Below, one piece after another: positions 5,538-12,270 of a stretch of DNA of 23,660 nucleotides. Below the pieces are notes generated by a model that was not told the origin of the DNA, searched no databases, and saw only the letters and a program-made list of their open reading frames with translations. The stretch lies in IMG/VR virus record IMGVR_UViG_3300046167_000376, positions 1-23,660 of that record; one strand, written 5' to 3'. Both the position numbers and the translations under genes were made by a program. Numbering within the stretch: position 1 is the stretch's first letter; each line of letters begins with the position of its first letter. Source of the stretch: a virus.

Positions 5538-8377
5538 CAGTTGGAAAAGCAATTTTTACTTTGTTGTTAAGTGATACGGATTTACGCGGCATAGTCAACA
5601 ACCGTATCTTTCCAGAAGTAGCGCAGCAAGATGCGGTTTTGCCGTATGTCGTTTACAACATAAGCAGCAACGAACCAAGCGACACAAAGCGCGAGCCGTC
5701 GAAAATGGACACGGCACAAATCGAGGTAAATTTATACTCTACTAGCTACACCGAGTGCATTGATATGGCTACGCACGTAAGGGCTGCACTTGACCGGGTG
5801 CGCGGCACTTACACAGGCGTAAATGTTCAGTCCATTCAATACCTAGGCGAGGTAATTGATTTTGACGAGGCGCAGAGGGCTTACAATATCACATCTGATT
5901 ATGATGTAAGGGTAAGCCGCACAGACTTCGAGATAGCGCAAGGAAGCCCCATTACAGGCGTTACTCTTGGCGAATTGTCAGACGTAGACACCACAGGCGT
6001 AACTGATGGCCAAGTCATTGCATACGATGCAGCCGCACAGGAATGGCAGCCAGCAGATGGCACGGGCGGCGTTACTGAGTTAGGGCAGTTGGATGATGTG
6101 CAATTTCAGCAGGGCGGTGCAGAGGATGGCAACGTGCTATTTTATGACGGTGATATATGGACAAACGACACGCTGCAAAAGTCACAGATTGGACTAGGCA
6201 ACGTTGACAATACGAGCGACGTAGATAAACCCGTAAGCACGGCCACCCAAACCGAGCTAAACGCCAAGGCGAACAGTGCCGACTTTAGCAACGTAGACAA
6301 TACAAGCGACGCAGATAAGCCAGTAAGCACAGCAACACAAACGGCACTAAATGCAAAGGCCGATACTAGCGCCGTACCTACGGATTTAAACGACCTGAGC
6401 GACGTGAGCATAGTGGGCACGCCAGCAGGTAATCAGGCGCTAATCTATGACGCTACAGCGGGCGCATTCAAATCACAGGTTAGCTACACCAACCGTTTTG
6501 AAGATGAGGTTGAAACGGGTTTGCAAATGCCAACGATATACGCCGAGCGCGGATATTCTGTAAAGTCAGAAGGCGACGGCATTTTTATTGACCCATCTCC
6601 AGACACGCCAACAGCGGGCAAGGTTATCAAACGTAAGATTTACCACAAAACTGGATTCATAACCGACGACGATGTAATAGGCGACTATACGCTTATTCAC
6701 ACCTTTGCAGATGATACAGCTTACGCGGATACCGTTGCCGTGTTTGACGCGTTCGAGGAAGGCGCAACGTATGGCGTGCCACCGTTCACTTTGTTTCAAA
6801 CGTGGGAGGAGGTAACAGCAGCTCCTTCGTTTACGGGGTTGCTCAACGAGACGTACGGCAGCGGAGCGGAAGCCGCGTATTCAACGCGAAGGCTCAACGG
6901 TAACGTCACGGAGTGCATGGTCATTCGCAGAGCATCGGACAGCACTACCACCACGATAGGCTTTGACGGTTCAGGAAACATAGACGAGGCAGCTATCACG
7001 ACGTTCTGCACGGGTACGAGTTGCACGGTGGTCACGTGGAAAGACCAAAGCGGAAACGGTAACGACGCGACAGCCGCAGCACCTGCAAACGAACCGACTA
7101 TATACACGGGTGGCGCGATTGTGAAGGAGAACGGCAAGCCAGCAATTGACGTCAACAACCACCATTTGTTGTTCGCAAGTACGCTTTCACTTAGCAGCGA
7201 TTTCACTCAATTCCTTGTGACCAAGAAGGACTCGACCAATAACAGCGGTTCGGAATTCTTGTCTTATGGAACAGCAGGCACGGCAAAATATGCAGAAGGA
7301 TTTGCGGGCGGGGGTTTACCTGTGTTGGCCAATAGCGTGGGCAATCAATACGTTATTCATAGCAGCCTAAACAACAACTTTGCAATGACCACGGCAGACC
7401 AGCAAAAGCTGATATTTGCGAACCGCAGAGGCACAACAGGCGCGGCTGGATTGAATGGAAGTACAGAGAAGACAGCAACGGCAAGTTTGACAGGTACGGT
7501 TTCATATGAGGCTATTCTTGGAAATACGGGCGGCGGATTTCATAGTTACGACGGTTTTGCGCAAGAGGCTATTTTCTACGCTTCCGACAAATCCAGCGTC
7601 CGCACCTCCATCGAATCCAATATCGGCGATTACTTCACCCAAAACACGCCGCTACTCGACACGTACAGCGGTGCAGCGGCTGCGTATTCATTGAGGCTTT
7701 TGGATTCGACTTATACGGGTGCAGCTATCGAAGTATATGCTGGTACAAACGGTACAGCTGACATCTATTTCAATGTATTTGGAGAGCTTGATACGGTTGC
7801 ACTCGCAGCGCATTGCGGTAATCAAGACGGAACGGTACGAACGTGGTACGACCAAAGCGGAAACGGAAATCATGCCACGCAAACAATATCAACGGCGAAT
7901 CAGCCAAAGATTTACGACGGAAGCACGGGCGTGGTGACGAGGGGCGGTAAACCAAGCGTACTATTTACAGGGAGCACTCAAATCCTGCCGATTTCAAGCA
8001 GCTTTAGCAATAACACGTATTTGTATGTAGGGCAGCCTTTAAATAGATGTCAAGGGTTTGGCGATTTTAATAAATCAGTTAGAACCGATGGAATTGTTGG
8101 GTACAGAAATTTCGTATTCGAATGGGCTGGTGGGAATTTGTATGTATTGCACAATGGCACGGTGTACGACGCAACGAGCGGAGGTGGTATTTCAGTAAAC
8201 CTTGCTTTCGATGTTGTTTTGTTCCGTCGTGGGTCAGTCGGCACACCAGCACCTGATGCAATAGGCTATGAAAATACGCAATATATTAGTGAAATCGTGT
8301 CCTATTCCACTTTAGAAAGCGATGCCAATCTTGTTGGTATTAGCAACAACGCGAATGCATTTTACTCAGTTTTCTGA
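5534..8377 (+). CDS. Tail terminator (DUF3168) fused to fibre repeats and two lectin-like domains
   Basis: Residues 1 to about 129 are a DUF3168-type tail terminator, the ring at the head-proximal end of the tail tube; this is the normal position for that gene. The same frame then continues with fibre-type repeats. LSDVD-like linkers occur near 150, 185 and 285, and a 30-residue tandem repeat starting NVDNTSD lies at residues 223 and 253. Two copies of a module of about 269 residues follow. Its markers AAYS (Tyr449 and Tyr718) and DQSGNGN (Asp504 and Asp773) are the same distance apart. The modules resemble concanavalin-A/LamG-like or arabinofuranosidase-type sugar-binding domains. Relatives of DUF3168 are usually only 110-140 residues, so this is a true domain fusion. 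I infer a collar-mounted adhesin. No stop or frameshift lies at the joint. It ends with a TGATG overlap. Confidence 0.85.
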   Translation: MTVGKAIFTLLLSDTDLRGIVNNRIFPEVAQQDAVLPYVVYNISSNEPSDTKREPSKMDTAQIEVNLYSTSYTECIDMATHVRAALDRVRGTYTGVNVQSIQYLGEVIDFDEAQRAYNITSDYDVRVSRTDFEIAQGSPITGVTLGELSDVDTTGVTDGQVIAYDAAAQEWQPADGTGGVTELGQLDDVQFQQGGAEDGNVLFYDGDIWTNDTLQKSQIGLGNVDNTSDVDKPVSTATQTELNAKANSADFSNVDNTSDADKPVSTATQTALNAKADTSAVPTDLNDLSDVSIVGTPAGNQALIYDATAGAFKSQVSYTNRFEDEVETGLQMPTIYAERGYSVKSEGDGIFIDPSPDTPTAGKVIKRKIYHKTGFITDDDVIGDYTLIHTFADDTAYADTVAVFDAFEEGATYGVPPFTLFQTWEEVTAAPSFTGLLNETYGSGAEAAYSTRRLNGNVTECMVIRRASDSTTTTIGFDGSGNIDEAAITTFCTGTSCTVVTWKDQSGNGNDATAAAPANEPTIYTGGAIVKENGKPAIDVNNHHLLFASTLSLSSDFTQFLVTKKDSTNNSGSEFLSYGTAGTAKYAEGFAGGGLPVLANSVGNQYVIHSSLNNNFAMTTADQQKLIFANRRGTTGAAGLNGSTEKTATASLTGTVSYEAILGNTGGGFHSYDGFAQEAIFYASDKSSVRTSIESNIGDYFTQNTPLLDTYSGAAAAYSLRLLDSTYTGAAIEVYAGTNGTADIYFNVFGELDTVALAAHCGNQDGTVRTWYDQSGNGNHATQTISTANQPKIYDGSTGVVTRGGKPSVLFTGSTQILPISSSFSNNTYLYVGQPLNRCQGFGDFNKSVRTDGIVGYRNFVFEWAGGNLYVLHNGTVYDATSGGGISVNLAFDVVLFRRGSVGTPAPDAIGYENTQYISEIVSYSTLESDANLVGISNNANAFYSVF
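6200..6379 (+). repeat. 90-base tandem repeat within the fibre region
   Basis: Two units (6200-6289 and 6290-6379) encode almost the same 30 residues, NVDNTSDxDKPVSTATQT and following. The DNA has diverged mostly at synonymous positions, so selection acts on the protein. The pattern is typical of phage tail-fibre shafts. Confidence 0.75.
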
Positions 8378-8784
8378 TGAACCAATACATAATCGTACTA
8401 CCAACACCAACGCAGACAAGCGAACGGAGAGCGTACCAAATCACGCGCGAACTCTACAACATAAGCCGCCCCGTTTTGATACAGGCGGAAGGCGAAGCGG
8501 CCTCGACCGTCTTTGGGATTATCGTACACCCTGACGGAGTACAGAACGCTTTGCAGGTGGACACGGATTATCTTATCAACGTACACCCTGCCGCAAACCT
8601 CGAACGCCTTGTTGCTTGCTTTCCTGAGCTGTCGAATGATGAGCGCTACAGCCTGAGCAGTTACGTTCAAGTCAATCAAAAGTTTCCTTTCGGGCATATC
8701 GTGCCAAGCGATACGACGATAAGAACACAGGAATACATGGAGGAAAACGGGTGGTTTCCTGAAACTCCTGAAGGTGAAATTTAA
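8377..8784 (+). CDS. Unknown protein between the adhesin fusion and tail tube
   Basis: I do not recognise the 135-residue product. It is translationally coupled to the adhesin fusion (TGATG at 8375-8379) and ends 18 bases before the next small gene. Visible features are an N-terminal beta strand (QYIIVLPTP), a middle section with FGIIVHPDG and DTDYLINVHPAANL that looks alpha/beta, and an acidic C-terminus. There is no signal peptide or membrane helix. Its place suggests a structural or assembly partner of the adhesin, for example a chaperone or cap, but that is inference only. Confidence 0.7.
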   Translation: MNQYIIVLPTPTQTSERRAYQITRELYNISRPVLIQAEGEAASTVFGIIVHPDGVQNALQVDTDYLINVHPAANLERLVACFPELSNDERYSLSSYVQVNQKFPFGHIVPSDTTIRTQEYMEENGWFPETPEGEI

Positions 8785-8802
8785 AAGCAGTAAATTGCAC
8801 GC

Positions 8803-8958
8803 ATGAAGGTAACCATACAAAAACCATACAACAAAAACGGCTGGAAATGGTCAGCGGGCAAAGTTGTAGACGTTTCCAATAAGTTTGCCGCAAAACTTAA
8901 AAAAGGCGGGTATTTAGATAAGCCCGAAAAAAAAGAATCAAAAAAAATTAAAGAGTAA
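8803..8958 (+). CDS. Small basic structural-region protein (51 residues)
   Basis: This short ORF begins MKVTIQKPY, contains KVVDVSNKFAAKLKKGGYL and ends in a Lys/Glu-rich tail. Small proteins of this form, with a beta hairpin and a short helix ending in GYL, are common beside head-tail genes in siphophages, but I cannot name a function. The stop TAA shares its final A with the ATG of the tail tube gene (8958), so expression is likely coupled. It lies in the only 173-base gap between the genes at 8377 and 8958. Confidence 0.65.
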   Translation: MKVTIQKPYNKNGWKWSAGKVVDVSNKFAAKLKKGGYLDKPEKKESKKIKE

Positions 8959-9404
8959 TGGCACAAACAACAGGCATAATTAACTCGTCAAGCATTCGGG
9001 TTTTTCTCGGAACTACAGACGACAGCGAGGTAGTAATCGACCACGTAACAGAGTGCAGCATTTCCATGACCACGGATATGCGAGATATCACTACAAAGAC
9101 GAGCGCGGGATATCGTGAACTTTTGCCCGGTTTGAAGTCGGCCAGCATGAGCGTGAGCGGCCTTTTTGCAGAGGACGCTACGAACGGTTACAACCAACTC
9201 ATAGACCACCAACTTGCAGGCGATAAGCTTTTTGTAATTTTTACAAATACGGGAGGTGGAGCAACTGCAAACGCAGGCGATGAGCAGTTTGATATTTCGG
9301 GTTATATTTCAAGCCTTGAGCAAACCGCAGGCGTAGAAGACAACGTTGGTTTTTCTATGACTATCGAAGTAACGGGCACAGTTGTACGTGAGGTGATTGC
9401 GTAA
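8958..9404 (+). CDS. Major tail tube protein
   Basis: The 148-residue product fits the TP901-1/Phage_tail_2-type tail tube family: N-terminal GIINSSSIRVFLGT, a conserved ITTKTSAGYRELLPGLKSASMSVSGLF core, a DKLFVIFTNT strand and a C-terminal EVTGTVVREV strand. These rings stack into the flexible tail around the tape measure. Position directly before the tail chaperones and tape measure is standard. It starts inside the preceding stop and ends 12 bases before the next gene. Confidence 0.9.
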   Translation: MAQTTGIINSSSIRVFLGTTDDSEVVIDHVTECSISMTTDMRDITTKTSAGYRELLPGLKSASMSVSGLFAEDATNGYNQLIDHQLAGDKLFVIFTNTGGGATANAGDEQFDISGYISSLEQTAGVEDNVGFSMTIEVTGTVVREVIA

Positions 9405-9412
9405 TATCTTTG
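9382..9412 (+). promoter_or_regulatory. Candidate internal promoter before the tail chaperone gene
   Basis: TTG at 9382-9384, 20 bases, then TATCTTTG at 9405-9412, matching the Bacteroidota -33/-7 consensus. The -7 box plus 4 bases make up the whole gap between the tail tube stop and the ATG at 9417. If active, the transcript would have almost no leader. Confidence 0.5.
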
Positions 9413-9416
9413 CCTT

Positions 9417-9722
9417 ATGGTAGAGATAAAACTAGACGGTAAAACATTCCCAATACGTGCAACAATGCGCGCTTGGCGGAAGTTTGAAGATGCGACAGGT
9501 AAAAAGGTGGCAGACGTTGACAGCAACGACGTTACTTTGATTCCTGAGCTGGTTTATTATTTTGTGCAAGAGGGTTGCAAAAGCCAAGGCATGGCGTTCG
9601 AAATGGACGTTGATGATTTCTTTGGTATGATAGAAATATCAGATTTGCAAAAACTCAGCGAAGCCGTGGCCAAAGTCATGGGCGGAACACAAAAAAAAAC
9701 AAAGGCCAAGGCAAGCCGTTGA
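9417..9722 (+). CDS. Tail assembly chaperone, short form (lambda G analogue)
   Basis: The 101-residue protein starts VEIKLDGKTFPIRATMRAWRKFEDATG, the usual beginning of small tail assembly chaperones that coat the tape measure before tube assembly. It lies between tail tube and tape measure, as expected. Near its end the frame crosses a run of nine A (9691-9699) containing a zero-frame A-AAA-AAA heptamer. A -1 slip there fuses residues 1-94 to the next ORF, making the longer GT-like form. The G product itself ends at TGA 9720-9722 after a short Lys-rich tail. Confidence 0.87.
   Translation: MVEIKLDGKTFPIRATMRAWRKFEDATGKKVADVDSNDVTLIPELVYYFVQEGCKSQGMAFEMDVDDFFGMIEISDLQKLSEAVAKVMGGTQKKTKAKASR
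9692..9698 (+). promoter_or_regulatory. Programmed -1 frameshift site (A AAA AAA)
   Basis: In the frame of the 9417 gene the bases read A-AAA-AAA, a canonical slippery heptamer, within codons caa-aaa-aaa-aca. After a -1 shift the frame reads NKGQGKPLTWDKIEE with no stop, continuing to 10006. This is the conserved lambda G/GT arrangement. I did not find an obvious stimulatory structure by eye. Confidence 0.8.
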
Positions 9723-10006
9723 CATGGGATAAAATTGAGGAAATGGGGTTGGGCCAGTTGCGCCTAACCCCTTTTTTGCTTTATGGTTTGACGTTCGCAG
9801 AGTTTGGCAACGCTATGGCGGGGCACTACAAAGAAATCGAAGAACGGGAAAAAGCGGAATGGGAGCGCACGCGGTGGCTTGCAGCTATCACAATAAATCC
9901 ACACGTAAAGAAAAGGATAACCCCAAAAGACTTGGCAACCTTCCCATGGGAGAAGAAAGAAAAGGCCGCCGATGGAATTGGTATCTTGCGACAGTTAGCA
10001 AAGTAA
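9719..10006 (+). CDS. Tail assembly chaperone T domain, reached by frameshift
   Basis: This frame holds the T part of a GT-type chaperone. WDKIEEMGLGQLRLTPFLLYGLTFAEFGNAM follows the pattern seen in GTA and alpha-proteobacterial tail chaperones (W-D, G-LRL-P, LT-E). The only independent start would be TTG at 9719, which lies inside the fused sequence. I therefore infer that it is made mainly as a G-T fusion of about 196 residues through the slippery site at 9692-9698 (true coding from 9698). The tape measure starts 4 bases after its stop. Confidence 0.82.
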   Translation: MTWDKIEEMGLGQLRLTPFLLYGLTFAEFGNAMAGHYKEIEEREKAEWERTRWLAAITINPHVKKRITPKDLATFPWEKKEKAADGIGILRQLAK

Positions 10007-10010
10007 GAGC

Positions 10011-11552
10011 ATGGCAAAATTAGGCGATTTAATTGTAAGGGTTGGCGCGGATACGACGCCACTAAATACGGCACTTGGAAACGTTACCCGCACCATGCGG
10101 CAAAGCACGGGCAACATCCAAAAGTTAGGCCGTAATATGAGCATGGCGATAACTGCGCCACTGGTTGCTATAGCTGCAACCTCATTCCGTACTGCTGCAA
10201 CCTTTGAGCAATCAATGGCCAAGGTTAAAGCCGTTTCGGGTGCAACCGCTGCCGAGTTTGAAAGCTTAGAAAATAACGCTAAAGAGTTAGGACGTACAAC
10301 GCGATTCACAGCGAGCGAGGTAAGCGCCTTGCAGTTGGAATTCGCAAAGCTTGGTTTTTCCGCACAGGAAATTACAGAGGTAACAGAGGCCACGTTAAAC
10401 CTTGCACAGGCGACAGGGTCAGACCTTGCACAAAGTGCCGAGGTAGCGGGTGCAACGCTGCGCGCGTTTGGTTTGGATGCATCAGAAACCAGCCGCGTCA
10501 CCGATGTAATGGCCGCAAGCTTCAGCACGTCGGCGCTGGATATTGATAGTTTCCAAGACTCCATGAAATTCGTTGCGCCTGTTGCCAAGGCTGCGGGCGT
10601 TTCATTAGAGGAAGCCACGGCGATGCTTGGACAGCTTGCCAATAACGGTATCAAAGGCAGCACGGCGGGCACGTCACTGCGTAGGATATTGCAAGAGATT
10701 GCAGGCACGGGCCAACCGTTTGCCGAGGCTATGAAAAAGAGCGCCGACGAAGTTATAAACTTGGCCGATGCGAAGGATGAGGTAGGCCGCACGGCATCCA
10801 GTGCGTTTCTTGTTTTAAAGGAAGGCATGGGCGATGTGCAAGGACTAACGACAGAGCTACAAGGTGCGACAGGTGCGGCGGCGGCAATGGCCGCAATCAT
10901 GGACGACACAGCCGAGGGCGCGATGAAGCGGATGCAGTCGGCAATCGAGGGGGCGCAGATAGAAATAGGCACGGCGCTTGCTCCTATCATGATAAAATTG
11001 GCGGGCATCGTTGCCGACTTAGCGCAGAAGTTTAGCACGATGAGCGACGGCGGGCAAGCCATGGTGTTTGCATTGTCTGCCGTGTTTGGTGCAATTGGCC
11101 CGGTGCTTGCATTGCTGCCAAGTTTTACAGCAGGATTAAAGGCGGCTAAACTTGCGTTTGCTTCATTAAATATGACAATGCGCGCCAACCCCTTTGGCAT
11201 TGTTGCCACGGCTATTACTCTAGTTGTTACGGGCATCATAATGCTGACGGATGAAACCAAGAAAGCAGTAACGGCAGTAGACGCATTAACCGAGGCAAAC
11301 AAGAATTTAACGCTTGAAGAACAGAAGCGAAATATCGAGGTGCAAATAGAGCAACAGAAAAAACTGGTTGCAGAATTAGAGGCCGAGAAAGCCGCAAAAG
11401 ATAAGATTGCCGGAAAAGTTTGGCGGCAAAGCAATCAAGGAACAGAAGGAAGCAAACGCAGCCTTTGCCACAGCCAACAGCGAGTTGGCTACGATGAGCA
11501 CAATGTTGGACGAGGTGAATACAAAGCTCGAAAAGACGCCCGTAATTATTGA
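10011..11552 (+). CDS. Tape measure protein, N-terminal two thirds (frameshifted)
   Basis: The tape measure sets tail length and is ejected during infection. The N-terminal part has the phage-related minor tail motif: FEQSMAKVKAVSGA, ELGRTTRFTASEVS, EFAKLGFSAQEI, ATLRAFGLDASETSRVTDVMA, then NGIKGSTAGTSLRRIL and AIEGAQIEIGTALAPI. Hydrophobic segments lie near residues 350-375 and 395-410, followed by a coiled coil. After IAGK (around base 11413) the reading frame turns into non-homologous sequence ending at 11552. Dropping one A from the AAAA at 11414-11417 restores IAGKFGGKAIKEQ in the next ORF. The intact protein would be about 751 residues. Confidence 0.9.
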   Translation: MAKLGDLIVRVGADTTPLNTALGNVTRTMRQSTGNIQKLGRNMSMAITAPLVAIAATSFRTAATFEQSMAKVKAVSGATAAEFESLENNAKELGRTTRFTASEVSALQLEFAKLGFSAQEITEVTEATLNLAQATGSDLAQSAEVAGATLRAFGLDASETSRVTDVMAASFSTSALDIDSFQDSMKFVAPVAKAAGVSLEEATAMLGQLANNGIKGSTAGTSLRRILQEIAGTGQPFAEAMKKSADEVINLADAKDEVGRTASSAFLVLKEGMGDVQGLTTELQGATGAAAAMAAIMDDTAEGAMKRMQSAIEGAQIEIGTALAPIMIKLAGIVADLAQKFSTMSDGGQAMVFALSAVFGAIGPVLALLPSFTAGLKAAKLAFASLNMTMRANPFGIVATAITLVVTGIIMLTDETKKAVTAVDALTEANKNLTLEEQKRNIEVQIEQQKKLVAELEAEKAAKDKIAGKVWRQSNQGTEGSKRSLCHSQQRVGYDEHNVGRGEYKARKDARNY

Positions 11553-12267
11553 GGAAGTCAAGGACGAAACAGAGGACTTAACTACGAAATCGCGCGAGCT
11601 AAAAAACACCATCGGGTTTTTGATTAACGAGCTGGAGGAAGTACCAAGCGAGAACATTTGGAAACCAACAGAAGACGGTGCAAAGGACTTGACGCAGACG
11701 CTTGGCCACTTGTTTAATAAATTGGAAGAAACGCCAGTACAAGGATTAACAGCTGAATTGACAACAGCGGAAACCATTATGCAGGCGCTATCAGGAGCGG
11801 CAACAACTTTTGGGAGTATCATCGGTACAGCGTTTGCCGACATGATTACAGGAGCAAAAAGCGCAAAAGATGGCCTAATTGATATGGCTAAGGGCATTAT
11901 AGCCGCTGCGCTTGCAGCTTCTCAAGCGTCAATCATCGAAGCAATGATAAACAGCGGAAAATTCACAGGCCCAGCCGCTCCAATTGTTATACCTGCTTTG
12001 ATTGCTTCAGGTGTGGCACTTGTTCAAGGTTTATTTTCAGGCTTGCCAGCCTTCGCCGACGGCGGTATAGTTTCAGGCCCCACGCTTGGCCTTGTAGGTG
12101 AATACCCTGGCGCGAAAACAAACCCCGAGGTAATTGCACCACTTGATAAATTAAGGAGCATGATGGGCGGCCAGCACGTACAAGTAACGGGCAAAATTTC
12201 AGGCCGTGACATATTGTTAACGAGTGAACGAAATGCAATCGACCGTAACCGAGTAAGAGGATTTTGA
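11407..12267 (+). CDS. Tape measure protein, C-terminal third (frameshifted)
   Basis: This continues the tape measure in the +1 frame. The reading starts meaningfully at KFGGKAIKEQKEAN, goes through a Glu/Lys-rich coiled coil, then a glycine/alanine-rich hydrophobic region (TFGSIIGTAFADMI, IIAAALAASQASIIEAM, IVIPALIASGVALVQGLFSG). It ends with ADGGIVSGPTLGLVGEYPGAKTNPEVIAPLDKL, the typical C-terminal signature of tape measure proteins. The apparent TTG start at 11407 is internal. Joined to the 10011 ORF it gives one protein of about 751 residues. The tail-tip gene starts 4 bases after the stop. Confidence 0.9.
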   Translation: MPEKFGGKAIKEQKEANAAFATANSELATMSTMLDEVNTKLEKTPVIIEEVKDETEDLTTKSRELKNTIGFLINELEEVPSENIWKPTEDGAKDLTQTLGHLFNKLEETPVQGLTAELTTAETIMQALSGAATTFGSIIGTAFADMITGAKSAKDGLIDMAKGIIAAALAASQASIIEAMINSGKFTGPAAPIVIPALIASGVALVQGLFSGLPAFADGGIVSGPTLGLVGEYPGAKTNPEVIAPLDKLRSMMGGQHVQVTGKISGRDILLTSERNAIDRNRVRGF

Positions 12268-12270
12268 GCC

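Noticed and set aside
6142-6420. Minus-strand frame opposite the fibre repeats
   Set aside because: Repetitive shadow of the 90-base tandem repeat.
8791-8798. TAAATTGC box 4 bases before ATG 8803
   Set aside because: Poor match to TAnnTTTG and no TTG at the -33 position.
11407-11420. Programmed +1 frameshift in the tape measure gene
   Set aside because: No known +1 shift signal is visible, and the shift is explained more simply by one extra A in a short homopolymer.
9995-11434. Long open frame on the minus strand opposite the tape measure gene (479 codons)
   Set aside because: It is a shadow of the alanine-rich tape measure coding sequence, gives a low-complexity Ser/Ala-rich product and has no neighbours on that strand.
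11376-11897. Minus-strand frame opposite the tape measure C-terminus
   Set aside because: Low-complexity shadow of the tape measure gene with no promoter or context.
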